Shown here: positions 1 to 7,249 of the stretch, one piece after another | Position numbering within the stretch: the first letter of the stretch is position 1 | How the letters are laid out: each line of letters opens with the position of its first letter | IMG/VR virus record: IMGVR_UViG_3300034375_005902 | Location: 1-20,014 of that record | Source of the DNA: a virus | Strand: one strand, 5' to 3' | Length of the DNA stretch: 20,014 nt | Program-made: the position numbers and the translations under genes | The notes under the pieces: model-generated | The model's database searches: none | Told to the model about the DNA's origin: nothing | Seen by the model: the letters and a program-made list of their open reading frames with translations, nothing else

Positions 1-177
1 AAGGCCAACAGCACCAAGGCTCGCCGTGCTGACTTCGCTTGTGCTTGTGTCGAGTTCCAGCGTCACAGCGGCAACGCCTGCCGTTGCCATGTTGGCGGTG
101 ACCCCGCTTGCTGCGAATGACTGCGAGAAAGCACCCTTGCTCGCCTGACCAGTAATTGTGAAAGATAAATCCGGCAT
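1..177 (-). CDS. Partial tail-region protein (N-terminal 59 residues)
   Basis: An open frame starts with ATG at 177 and stays open to the window edge, giving 59 residues that begin MPDLSFTITG and are rich in Ser, Thr, Ala and Val, as in beta-rich virion proteins. A TGAGGCG stretch just before the ATG can act as ribosome binding site, and the start lies 7 bases after the stop of the upstream gene, so it belongs to the same operon. Function is not recognisable from this fragment. Its place after the tape measure and distal tail genes suggests a tail tip, baseplate or fibre component. It is incomplete at its 3' end. Confidence 0.65.
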   Translation of the reverse strand, partial: MPDLSFTITGQASKGAFSQSFAASGVTANMATAGVAAVTLELDTSTSEVSTASLGAVGL

Positions 178-184
178 GTTCGCC

Positions 185-1069
185 TCAAAATGGTGGAGTG
201 CTGAAATATGTAGGGAAATGCACCTCAGGCGAGACTCGCCTCGTCAATATATCTGGAACGCCGCCCGCTCCTGGGTATTTGAGCGAGCCATCAGTATCAA
301 GTGGCTGCGGATTCGATGCTGCAATCCGCTCTCCTATCGGCCCCGTCACATACACCGCCTTCTTCTCGCTGCCGTCGATGTAGTTCCATCCGACATGAGG
401 CAAAAGCATCGGCCATCCGCTTTGGCGATAAAGGAGTTCGACCGTAATCTGCCAGTAGTTTTTCTCTATCTCGTTGACAACTTCCGTCGCCTGCTGCGCG
501 CCGATCCCTGTACATTTCCAAGTGTGCTTTGCACCGCCAAGATATGGGGCGTCGTTTATCGCATTCGTTACTGCTGCTGCAACGTCAAGCGGGAAGAAGT
601 CGCGATTGCCGCTGATACTTGCTCGCACCTCCGATTCCTCTGTGGTCAAGCCTTCAAAGAAATCTCCAGCAGCGTTTACAAGCGGCCTCACGTCTCCGTT
701 GCCGTCGCCTTCATAGTAAACAAGTGCAGGAACCTGCGCCCCACCAGTGCTGAATGACCAAACGTCTTTCCTGGCGATAGGATCTTCCTGCCATTCGGAG
801 GTACCCCGAAGCGGAGTTTCGTACCGATACGAGATCGTCGCATGCCAAGGGTCAGGATCATTTTCTGAGACATTACCTTCGACACATCTGAGGTATGTGT
901 ACTCAGGATGAAAGTCGCCATGCAGGATGCCAACCGCACTAATCATCGACTGCTGTGGCGTCGCAGGATCATCGAGGGTCAACGCATAGCGAATCTCCGC
1001 AGTCGGTGCTTCACCGAAGCGATGCTGAAAGGTTCGTCCAGCAAGTTCGCGATAAGAAAGAACAGCCAT
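185..1069 (-). CDS. Probable distal tail / minor tail protein
   Basis: A 294-residue protein starting MAVLSYRELAG. The ATG at 1069 shares its A with the TGA stop of the tape measure gene; a GTG one codon earlier (1072) would give the same protein plus one residue. There is no signal peptide and no membrane segment. The composition is mixed and beta-rich, with many aromatic residues. I do not recognise a named family with certainty. Being directly after the tape measure gene is the usual position of the distal tail (Dit-like) or first minor tail protein of siphophages, so that role is inferred from gene order only. A structural comparison with Dit proteins would decide it. Confidence 0.6.
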   Translation of the reverse strand: MAVLSYRELAGRTFQHRFGEAPTAEIRYALTLDDPATPQQSMISAVGILHGDFHPEYTYLRCVEGNVSENDPDPWHATISYRYETPLRGTSEWQEDPIARKDVWSFSTGGAQVPALVYYEGDGNGDVRPLVNAAGDFFEGLTTEESEVRASISGNRDFFPLDVAAAVTNAINDAPYLGGAKHTWKCTGIGAQQATEVVNEIEKNYWQITVELLYRQSGWPMLLPHVGWNYIDGSEKKAVYVTGPIGERIAASNPQPLDTDGSLKYPGAGGVPDILTRRVSPEVHFPTYFSTPPF

Positions 1070-3078
1070 CACGCAGCCCCCGCAATCTCAACAGTGCTAC
1101 CCAGGTTGCGAATCTCGTTGCGAATCTCATCAAGTTTACGAACCTGCTTTCGAGCCTCTTGCACGGCAGGATCTTCTCTGCCCGTCGCCATCGCGATCAC
1201 GCTTGCAATGCCGCCGCTACGAATGTCGCTTGCCTCAAGTGCCTTGTTCGTGTTGGCAGCAAGGGCATCAAGCCTCTCCTGCTCCATGTCAGCGGAAACC
1301 TTGCTGAGTTCCTCCCGCTTGCTTGCGATCTCCTCTTCTCTCTGTATCTGATTGCGTACCATCTCAGCCTGCAAGTCAGCGAGTTTTTGCTGATACGCTT
1401 CTTCGTCTGCTTGTGCCTTCTTTGCAGCATCCTCTCTCGCTTTGATTTCATTGCGTACCATCTCGGCCTGCATGGCAGCAAGTTTGTTCTGATACTCCTC
1501 TTCCTGCTTGGCAGCCGCCGCCGCTTCGTCAGCCGCTTGTTGCAAAAGGTCGATGCGTTCCCTGAACGCTTCATTGGCTCGCTTCGCAGCCTCAGCGGCC
1601 TGCTCTTCTGTGTACTCGCCTTCTTCCTTGAGAAGGTTGATCTCTTCTAGAGCCTCTTGGTACTTCAGTGCAGCGTCGAAGCCTGCTTGGCCGAACTCGG
1701 CTGCGGCATCGACAGCAGAGGTGATTTCATCGTAGAAGTCTTGTGCGGCAGAGGTTGCGGCTTCCAGAGACTCGGCAACTTCGGCTGCACCTGCTGCTGC
1801 GTTTCCGAACCACTCCTCTGGAAGATTGAAATACTGAAGCCAGCCGTCAATACCTGCATTCACGCTGGCAAACAGCGTGTCGAGCCCATCAGTGAGAAAC
1901 TGTACTGCACCTGCGACCAGTTCAAACAGATATGCAAGCGGCTTTAGAACAGACCCGATCAACTTCAACCCGACGCCAATGACTGAGCCAATGACCTGAA
2001 CGACACCGCCAAGCAGATCGAGAAACGGAGTCAGGACCGCACCGAGCGAACTTAGGACCGACGTTGCGCCGCCGATGACATCTGCGAAAGCCTTTGTCAC
2101 GCCTTCAACAAGGCCAGCAAATGGCAGGATGAGTTGCCTGCCGAATCCCGACGTTGCAGTCTGGAGTTTGTCGAAGCCGTCACCCATGTCGTTGAGGCGG
2201 GCTATATCCAGTCCATCGAGGACTGCGCCGAACCTCTGTAAGTCTGCCTCCGCAACAGCGATCGACCTCAGGGCAGGTTGAAGCCTCGCACCGTTTTCAC
2301 CAAGTACGACAAGTGCCGCCGCAGACCGAGTTGCAGGGTCCTCGATCTTTCCGAGACCTACCGCAACTTTGTTGAAGATTTCTTCTGGAGAAAGGTTCTC
2401 GATGTCTTGAGTCGAGACGCCAAGTTTCTCAAAACTTCTGGTTACATTTTCCGACCCGTCTCTTGCTGCTTCGATGTTTCGCAACAAAGCAGTAAAGGCC
2501 ACTCTCAGGCTGTCAACGCTTTCGCCAGTTCTGCTTGCTCCAAGTTCAAGCGTCTGGAGGAACTGCAGGGACGTTCCGAGTTTCGTGGCTTCTATGCCAA
2601 GTCTCTCAACAAAATCCTCTAGGTAAATCAATGCAGGAGTTGCCGCAGCCGCTCCAGCACCGGCTGAGTAAAGAGCGGAAGTGAGTGTTCCAAGAGGACC
2701 GACCAAAGCAAGAACGCGAAACGCAACGGACTTGAGAATTGTCTTCCCGAAGAAGCCGATGCCCGTCGCCGCTGTTGCAAGAGCCCCGTTCATGATGAGG
2801 CTGCTATTGGTGAACACTTGAAACGCCGACGCGGCAGAGCCAGCCGCATGAGCGGCAGATGTAAGAACACTCGAAACCTTGTATACCTTGCCGTGCATCT
2901 CTTCGAGTTGCTGGTTGAGCAACTCAACGATGTTCGTAAGCAAAGAAATGATGGTTTTCGTGTCTTCGGTGGAAGCGTTGAGCCCACCGAGCGTCTCTTC
3001 CGTCTTCTTTACGCCCTGCTGAAGATTGGTCGCATCAGCAGTAATCTTCATTGCGAGGCCAACTGCGTTTGCCATCAT
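1069..3078 (-). CDS. Tail tape measure protein
   Basis: A 669-residue protein starting MMANAVGLAMKITADATN, the usual opening of tape measure proteins. It sets tail length and is threaded through the tail tube, later passing into the host envelope. Two strongly hydrophobic Gly/Ala-rich stretches, about residues 110-150 and 330-400, alternate with helical heptad-like regions. The C-terminal third (about 480-620) is a charged coiled coil rich in Glu, Ala, Lys and Gln. The ATG overlaps the stop of the G-T chaperone frame as ATGATG, with GAGGTGA as ribosome binding site. By the usual rule of about 1.5 angstrom per residue, it predicts a tail near 100 nm. The coiled coil contains a near-perfect 33-residue tandem repeat, listed separately. 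Confidence 0.92.
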   Translation of the reverse strand: MMANAVGLAMKITADATNLQQGVKKTEETLGGLNASTEDTKTIISLLTNIVELLNQQLEEMHGKVYKVSSVLTSAAHAAGSAASAFQVFTNSSLIMNGALATAATGIGFFGKTILKSVAFRVLALVGPLGTLTSALYSAGAGAAAATPALIYLEDFVERLGIEATKLGTSLQFLQTLELGASRTGESVDSLRVAFTALLRNIEAARDGSENVTRSFEKLGVSTQDIENLSPEEIFNKVAVGLGKIEDPATRSAAALVVLGENGARLQPALRSIAVAEADLQRFGAVLDGLDIARLNDMGDGFDKLQTATSGFGRQLILPFAGLVEGVTKAFADVIGGATSVLSSLGAVLTPFLDLLGGVVQVIGSVIGVGLKLIGSVLKPLAYLFELVAGAVQFLTDGLDTLFASVNAGIDGWLQYFNLPEEWFGNAAAGAAEVAESLEAATSAAQDFYDEITSAVDAAAEFGQAGFDAALKYQEALEEINLLKEEGEYTEEQAAEAAKRANEAFRERIDLLQQAADEAAAAAKQEEEYQNKLAAMQAEMVRNEIKAREDAAKKAQADEEAYQQKLADLQAEMVRNQIQREEEIASKREELSKVSADMEQERLDALAANTNKALEASDIRSGGIASVIAMATGREDPAVQEARKQVRKLDEIRNEIRNLGSTVEIAGAA
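1351..1548 (-). repeat. Two-copy 99-bp tandem repeat inside the tape measure gene
   Basis: The same coding block appears twice with a 99-base period: ATTGCGTACCATCTC begins at 1351 and again at 1450 on the plus strand. In protein it is a 33-residue unit centred on KLAxxQAEMVRNxI, in the coiled-coil part of the tape measure protein. Unit duplication in tape measure genes changes tail length. The outer limits given are approximate. Confidence 0.6.
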
Positions 3079-3727
3079 TCACCTCGCAATTGCCTGCTCA
3101 ACTCTTCCATCGCCGCACGAATCTGGAGATCGTGTTGCGGTGGACGCTCGATCGGCACAAAGTCTTGCGGCTTCGGCGTTTTCCCTCTTCCTGAGTACGG
3201 TGCAAGTATGGCGGATGCAATCACTCCCGTCTGATGCCAGGAGTCGGCAAGCGGCATGTAGAAACGATGCACGGCCATCCATTCGCTCAACTCTCTGCTG
3301 CTCATTGTTTCGCATAGTTGAGCCACCGTCATTCCAAGAGTTGCAGCCAACCGGAAGAGGAACAACCGCGTTGGCCGCAGATTCAGTTTTTTGCCATCTC
3401 CTCAACATCTGCATCAGCAAGTGCGTTGTGCTGCATTGCCTTCTCCCAGATGCGAGTAATCGCCCGAGCGGATTTCTTTGAAAGAACGCCTATTTCATCA
3501 GCCGTGAACAGCAAGTCGCCTTTCTCGTCACAGAGGACTCGCTGCAAAAACTTGCTGCGAAAGTTCTCGACTCCCTTGTTCTTGTTCACCATCCAATCGT
3601 TCTCGTAACTGTCTCGCTCGCCGACAGTCATCACGCGAACGAAAACACTGCCGCCCCACTCAGGAACCTGAACCTCAAGGAGGCCCATGTCATCGGCTGC
3701 GAGAATCTGATCTTTTGTGAGTGCCAT
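3075..3727 (-). CDS. Tail assembly chaperone G-T fusion made by -1 frameshift
   Basis: Joined product: residues 1-114 are the G protein (3727-3386). The ribosome then slips back one base on A AAA AAC (3392-3386) and reads 103 further codons from CTG at 3386 to the stop at 3077-3075, giving about 217 residues. The T part begins LNLRPTRLFLFRL and contains SSRELSEWMA, matching the T half of siphophage tail chaperones (lambda gpG-T type). G and G-T bind the tape measure protein and recruit tube subunits during tail assembly but are absent from the virion. The T frame has no good independent start, which supports expression only by frameshift. The next gene is the tape measure, as expected. Confidence 0.85.
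3342..3392 (-). promoter_or_regulatory. Programmed -1 ribosomal frameshift signal
   Basis: Read on the minus strand, the heptamer A AAA AAC (3392-3386) is in the correct phase and is followed at once by TGA. After a 6-base spacer a 10-bp stem forms between 3379-3370 and 3351-3342 (nine Watson-Crick pairs and one G-U), closing an 18-base loop. Heptamer, short spacer and stable stem is the canonical bacterial -1 frameshift layout. Confidence 0.85.
3383..3727 (-). CDS. Tail assembly chaperone, G-type (unshifted product)
   Basis: A 114-residue protein starting MALTKDQILAADDMG with the segment VPEWGGSVFVRVMT and a following GERDSYE, typical of siphophage tail assembly chaperones (gpG-like). It holds the tape measure protein soluble and helps nucleate tube polymerisation. 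The gene lies between the tail tube genes and the tape measure gene, the conserved place for this function. Its final codons GCA AAA AAC TGA contain the slippery heptamer that gives the longer G-T product. The ATG at 3727 is two bases after the stop of the upstream tail gene. Confidence 0.88.
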   Translation of the reverse strand: MALTKDQILAADDMGLLEVQVPEWGGSVFVRVMTVGERDSYENDWMVNKNKGVENFRSKFLQRVLCDEKGDLLFTADEIGVLSKKSARAITRIWEKAMQHNALADADVEEMAKN

Positions 3728-3729
3728 GT

Positions 3730-4047
3730 TTAGTTATCCACGATGCGAAAGGATACGGTGAATCGCGTCACACCATTCCGTTCAGGTGCGACAGCCACCG
3801 ACTCCCAGATAGCATACGTTGAAAGCCCAGCATCTCCACCGGAGATCACCAGTTGGGCTCGCGTTCCGAAGTTAGAGATATTGACGTTCGCAATACCAAG
3901 GCAGGTGACGCTGACACTGCCCTGCTCGGCTGACCACGCAGTGTCCCTGCCGGTGCGAGAGCCGCCGTAGTTCCACGACAACTCCTGCACCTCGGTGAAC
4001 GGCGTACCGTTCCATGTGACAGAGATGCCGGTGGAGTACGTTGCCAT
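3730..4047 (-). CDS. Tail tube-like protein (second copy-type)
   Basis: A 105-residue beta-rich protein starting MATYSTGISVTWNGTPFTEV. It contains a Gly-rich GGSRTGRD segment and a run of alternating hydrophobic residues ending TRFTVSFRIVDN. The pattern (FTEVQELSW near residue 17, LVISGG near 67, then NGVTRFTVSF) resembles small siphophage tail tube proteins with the lambda gpV-like fold. It sits between another tail-tube-like gene and the G/G-T chaperones. It may be the main tube subunit, or a specialised ring subunit at one end of the tube. I cannot tell which of the two adjacent genes makes the tube. No strong ribosome binding site is visible before the ATG, so translational coupling is likely. 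Confidence 0.7.
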   Translation of the reverse strand: MATYSTGISVTWNGTPFTEVQELSWNYGGSRTGRDTAWSAEQGSVSVTCLGIANVNISNFGTRAQLVISGGDAGLSTYAIWESVAVAPERNGVTRFTVSFRIVDN

Positions 4048-4052
4048 CAGCG

Positions 4053-4430
4053 TTAGGCAGTCACGCGAACTGTAGCACTGCCACGGATGACGTCATTCAT
4101 GGCAAGCGTCACAGATGACGAGACGACAGTTGCCGTCGCACCAGTGATGTACGTGCCAACGACAAATGACCCAGAAGTGCCACCCGCAAGTTGAGTTGTG
4201 CCGATGTAGTCAAACGACACTTCCTTGCCGGTCTCTCCAGTAGCACTGCCCTTGAGCGGGCGAGCCTGAGTCAGCATTGTCTCTCCAGTTGTCTGCCCGA
4301 GATGGCTGATGTCAATGCGGTCAGTCTGACCGCTAACATCGGAGTAACTGATCGAAACATTAGTGACGGTGTAAGTTGAGCCGCTGAAAACAACCGTCGT
4401 TCCTGGGGCATCATGTGGCGTTACTGCCAT
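4053..4430 (-). CDS. Major tail / tail tube protein candidate
   Basis: A 125-residue protein starting MAVTPHDAPGTTVVF. It is rich in Thr, Val, Ser and Gly, with the segment DRIDISHLGQTTG near residues 37-49, a phrase common in phage tail tube subunits. It has a good ribosome binding site (GGAGAG, about 8 bases before the ATG), unlike its neighbour downstream, which suggests strong expression fitting a major structural protein. It lies between the DUF3168-type tail terminator and the second tube-like gene. The role is inferred from composition, motif and gene order. Confidence 0.72.
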   Translation of the reverse strand: MAVTPHDAPGTTVVFSGSTYTVTNVSISYSDVSGQTDRIDISHLGQTTGETMLTQARPLKGSATGETGKEVSFDYIGTTQLAGGTSGSFVVGTYITGATATVVSSSVTLAMNDVIRGSATVRVTA

Positions 4431-4433
4431 CGT

Positions 4434-4850
4434 CTAACTCTCCTGCCAGAGAATGTCGTACTCTTGAGTTACGAGATATGCGTTCGGTACCTCCGAGCCA
4501 TCCAAGGCAGCGATTCCATCGGATTCTGAATCGAGACTGCACAGGCTCACTTGTGTATTGTCGAAACTGCCCCTGAACCCATCCAGAACGCCGCGAGCGG
4601 CATCCGCGGCTTTTCTGGCGGTGATGTAGGTTTCGGCATAAATCTGCAAATCGAGCCGAACTGTTGGGACTCCGAGAGGCTGAGATAACGTCTGTTCTCT
4701 TCGGACAGAGGATCGACGCCATATGGCAAACGGCAGGGCCGCATCGGCAGGGGCGATGTTTGCGTAGACGCGGTGACCTGCCAAGGAAGTGAAGTCCGCA
4801 TCGCTGATAAGCGCATTTCGTATGACTGTCTCAGGCGACTTCCAGATCAT
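4434..4850 (-). CDS. DUF3168-type tail terminator/completion protein
   Basis: A 138-residue protein starting MIWKSPETVIRNALISDADF. It shows the features of the DUF3168 (tail completion, gpU-like) family: an N-terminal helix followed by LAGHRVYANIAPADAALPFAIWRR, a central strand TVRLDLQIYAE, then a helix with ARKAADAARGVLDG. Members cap the tail tube when it reaches full length and connect it to the neck. The ATG is two bases after the stop of the gp10-like gene, and the gene lies directly before the tail tube genes, which is the normal place. Family assignment is by recognition, without a profile search. Confidence 0.82.
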   Translation of the reverse strand: MIWKSPETVIRNALISDADFTSLAGHRVYANIAPADAALPFAIWRRSSVRREQTLSQPLGVPTVRLDLQIYAETYITARKAADAARGVLDGFRGSFDNTQVSLCSLDSESDGIAALDGSEVPNAYLVTQEYDILWQES

Positions 4851-4852
4851 GG

Positions 4853-5509
4853 CTACGCTTTCGGAAAAAGATTCGCTATCGACCCGTTCGTGATACGCAG
4901 TTGCTTGCCGATCGACTTCTTCGCGCTTGAAGATATGGACGATGCAGATCGCTCAAACGAGTTTTTGATTGGCTCAAGAGGCAGGACCCTGCCTGTGCTG
5001 ACCGTTTGCCCCTTTTTTGCTCGCTTGAAAAAGGCATTCGGATATGCAGGGCGTGTCTTCACAGGAGGGTACACGCCTATCATTTTGAAAGGACCGAATC
5101 TCCTGAAACTTGACGCCACAGGACCCTTCGTCCTTCTTGGGTCTGTCCCGAACTCAAGAAATCCTGCATGGAACGCACGGTTCTGTCCGATCTTCACCGT
5201 TCCTTTGCTTGCGGCGGCATAGCCTCCAGGGACCGCCCTGTATCCAACAAGTCCTACGGCGTTTCCGCTTTCTTTATATGGGACAACCTTTGCAATCGTT
5301 CCGTTCAAGAGATTGCCTGTCGGTCCCCTATGGTTTTGCCGTATGTACGACCTGAGTCCCTTTAAGCCGACATCAACAACAGGCTCCATCGCCTCGGCCA
5401 TCTTGCGGGCGACGACATCTGCCTTGTATTTCTCTTGCAGAACTTTCCTTAGTTTGCTGAGTTGAGGCTCAAACGTAAGTTCTTGGACGATTTCATTTCC
5501 GCTGCTCAT
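4853..5509 (-). CDS. HK97 gp10-like neck / tail completion protein
   Basis: A 218-residue basic protein. The diagnostic stretch is HAGFLEFGTDPRRTK near residues 114-128, followed by RPAYPNAFFKRA near 153-164, which correspond to the EFGT and HPF(L/F)RPA motifs of the HK97 gp10 family. These proteins act at the head-tail interface or as tail completion factors. The ATG at 5509 overlaps the stop of the head-tail adaptor as ATGA. At 218 residues it is longer than many family members (about 130-150), with extra N- and C-terminal segments, the latter Ser- and Lys-rich. Confidence 0.8.
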   Translation of the reverse strand: MSSGNEIVQELTFEPQLSKLRKVLQEKYKADVVARKMAEAMEPVVDVGLKGLRSYIRQNHRGPTGNLLNGTIAKVVPYKESGNAVGLVGYRAVPGGYAAASKGTVKIGQNRAFHAGFLEFGTDPRRTKGPVASSFRRFGPFKMIGVYPPVKTRPAYPNAFFKRAKKGQTVSTGRVLPLEPIKNSFERSASSISSSAKKSIGKQLRITNGSIANLFPKA

Positions 5510-5826
5510 TCTCCGATCTCCTCACACACAGCGACATGCTCTGAGCGGTTGTCATATTCAAGCAAACTGACAATCTGCAAGACGCGACTTCTCCAAACAA
5601 AGCGGTGCGTATGTTTCAAGCCACTGAGGTATCGCATGCGAACGCGATGCGTGATGCGAGTCTCCTGCTGACCATCAGCAAGAGCCTCACGCGAACTGAC
5701 TCCGTTCACGCTGGCCCACACAGTTGTCGAGTCAGACCATGTGAACGTCGCTTCGCCAAGTGCATTGTTGACTTGCGTAGGAACCTGCACGGTCACTCGC
5801 TCTCGCAACTCACCGGGGCGAATCAT
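5506..5826 (-). CDS. Head-tail adaptor (head closure) protein
   Basis: A 106-residue protein starting MIRPGELRERVTVQ, the standard opening of the phage head-tail joining family (SPP1 gp16 / HK97 gp9-like, PF05521). A conserved Trp lies near WSDSTTVWASVNG and the protein ends with short strands. It closes the head after packaging and provides the docking face for the tail. I chose the ATG at 5826 because it makes an ATGA overlap with the connector stop and is preceded by GGGGG. An in-frame GTG at 5841 would add five residues but lies further inside the upstream gene. Confidence 0.85.
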   Translation of the reverse strand: MIRPGELRERVTVQVPTQVNNALGEATFTWSDSTTVWASVNGVSSREALADGQQETRITHRVRMRYLSGLKHTHRFVWRSRVLQIVSLLEYDNRSEHVAVCEEIGE

Positions 5827-6446
5827 CTGTATTGCCCCCACTTCTGTGAGTCGAGGAGAGCCTTGACGCCAAATGGCACTTCATTTGATGCCACATTGTC
5901 AGCGGCAAGCCTTCGCTCGTAGAGGTGACCGACGTGCATTAGGATCGCATGGCGAATGGCAGCAGGCACATCGCTGCCGCTGGCTCCGTAGCCGCCCCAC
6001 CATGTCACCGTGATGGAGTTCTGGTCTGCGAGGTGGCTCGGCCATGAGCCGCCATAGTTCGTGCGAGCAACGCCAGGGGTAGAGTCGCGGTCAACACGAT
6101 ACTCGCTCGTTGAGAGAGTTGCAGTCGTCTGCGAATCACTGATCGTATAGGTGATGCTGACTGCCGTCGTCGTGCCAGCCTGAGACATTGGCGGTCGTGG
6201 CATCTCGACTTCCCAAGGAAACGTGTCGAGTTTCATCTGCCACTGCGTATAGACCAGTGTGCGGTCAATGTAGGCTTCTGCCCACTGCCTCGCAGCCGTG
6301 ATGAGTGTGCCGATGTAAGTGTCATCGTCGCTGGTATCAACTCGCAAGTGAGCCTTCGCCTCGCTGACGCTCACCGGCTCAACTGCGGCGTCGGTTGCTC
6401 TCTTCAGCGAACGATACTCAGTTCTTGCGGAGTGAATGAATCTCAT
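5823..6446 (-). CDS. Head-tail connector protein (HK97 gp6-like)
   Basis: A 207-residue protein starting MRFIHSARTEYRSL. The segment PVSVSEAKAHLRVDTSDDDTYIGTLITAARQWAEAYIDRTL spans about residues 20-60 and is the hallmark of the gp6-like / phiE125 gp8 connector family. The same phrase is followed by a beta-rich middle and a C-terminal helix near AAIRHAILMHVGHLYERR. It forms the ring below the portal through which DNA passes. The ATG at 6446 overlaps the stop of the glycosyltransferase gene as ATGA and has GGAGAG 7 bases upstream. A TTG at 6461 is in frame but less convincing. Confidence 0.88.
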   Translation of the reverse strand: MRFIHSARTEYRSLKRATDAAVEPVSVSEAKAHLRVDTSDDDTYIGTLITAARQWAEAYIDRTLVYTQWQMKLDTFPWEVEMPRPPMSQAGTTTAVSITYTISDSQTTATLSTSEYRVDRDSTPGVARTNYGGSWPSHLADQNSITVTWWGGYGASGSDVPAAIRHAILMHVGHLYERRLAADNVASNEVPFGVKALLDSQKWGQYR

Positions 6447-7177
6447 CCCGGCACTCTCCAAGAGTTCTCAGGTCGCTTGTTCGTCGTCAGAAAATCGGTG
6501 CTGTACTGATAGACAGGCCCAGACAAGTTTTTACCGGGCCATGTCACCATATATTCTCCATGTCCAAGCACGACCCTTGGAGAGACGAACAACCGATTTC
6601 CTGCCTTCTTGAACTGCTTCCAAAAAAAGATGTCGTCATCAGTTCTGCTATCTCCCCACTCGCCATCGTCGTTCGGTATTCCTTGGAACCACGGCTTCGG
6701 AGTCCGCTTGAGTGCGGCTGTTGAGATGAACGTGCATCCGAAGTGTGCGGTGTCTACCTGCTGAACAGGTGCGCCGAACCATTCCATCGGCAGAGAAGAG
6801 TGAGATTCTTCAGGTGGGTTATCCATCGTGTCGAGCAGCGTCAGCATTGGCCTGCCGTCCTCACGCTTTGTTTGCAAGCCAGTGACGGCATCGCATTGAA
6901 ACGTCATCGCCAGAGTCAGCAGATGCTCGACATCTTCCTTGGTGAAGAATGTGTCGTAGTCGATCGTGAGGATGTACTCGCATTCGTCTACGAACTGCTC
7001 CATTACTCGCTGGAGACATTGGCCCCAGAACGCACCTGTCACCTTCGTTGGCCGAATGCCAAGCGGCATCAAGGCCTGAGCCCATGTATAGAAGTTGTCC
7101 ATGAAGCCAAGACGAGGCACTGACATCACTGCTTCAACACGAACGTCAGCGGTTGTGTCACCAACTTTGATAAGCAT
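6443..7177 (-). CDS. GT-A fold glycosyltransferase in the head-tail operon
   Basis: A 244-residue soluble protein with the layout of a GT2-like nucleotide-sugar transferase. The DxD-like metal and sugar-nucleotide motif is IDYDTF at residues 72-77. A mid-domain acceptor-loop pattern FGCTFISTAALKRTPKPWF lies at 146-164. An acidic cluster TDDD (179-182) is followed by a helix FFWKQFKKAG, and a His near residue 206 could be the C-terminal metal ligand. No membrane segment or signal peptide is present. The ATG at 7177 has a GGAG site 5 bases away and lies just behind a strong terminator. It overlaps the connector gene by ATGA, so it is co-translated with neck proteins. A role in glycosylating a capsid or tail protein is plausible; the acceptor is unknown. 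Confidence 0.8.
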   Translation of the reverse strand: MLIKVGDTTADVRVEAVMSVPRLGFMDNFYTWAQALMPLGIRPTKVTGAFWGQCLQRVMEQFVDECEYILTIDYDTFFTKEDVEHLLTLAMTFQCDAVTGLQTKREDGRPMLTLLDTMDNPPEESHSSLPMEWFGAPVQQVDTAHFGCTFISTAALKRTPKPWFQGIPNDDGEWGDSRTDDDIFFWKQFKKAGNRLFVSPRVVLGHGEYMVTWPGKNLSGPVYQYSTDFLTTNKRPENSWRVPG

Positions 7178-7189
7178 TGCAACTCCAAT

Positions 7190-7224
7190 AAAAAACGGGC
7201 GAGCGTCGATGTGACGCCCGCCCG
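7190..7224 (-). terminator. Intrinsic terminator after the capsid and decoration genes
   Basis: On the minus strand a 12-bp stem (7224-7213 with 7207-7196, one A-C mismatch) encloses a 5-base loop and is followed by six T (7195-7190), a classical rho-independent terminator. It starts about 26 bases after the stop at 7250. The next gene starts only 13 bases after the T run, leaving no room for a full promoter there, so downstream genes probably rely on read-through. Confidence 0.9.
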
Positions 7225-7249
7225 CTATGTTATCAGTTGCCTGTCAGTG

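Noticed and set aside
158-757. Plus-strand open frame of 199 codons opposite the distal tail gene
   Set aside because: Composition (many Arg, Cys and Trp) is typical of a shadow frame, and all neighbours run on the minus strand.
3079-3420. Alternative minus-strand frame over the T chaperone region
   Set aside because: It has no similarity to tail proteins. The frame reached by the -1 slip encodes the conserved T-like sequence instead.
6447-6461. Upstream TTG start for the connector, and similar upstream starts for the TAGT (17238), sulfotransferase (16336), mutase (15476) and adaptor (5841) genes
   Set aside because: In each case a downstream ATG makes an exact ATGA overlap with the previous stop, and the family N-terminus fits that ATG.
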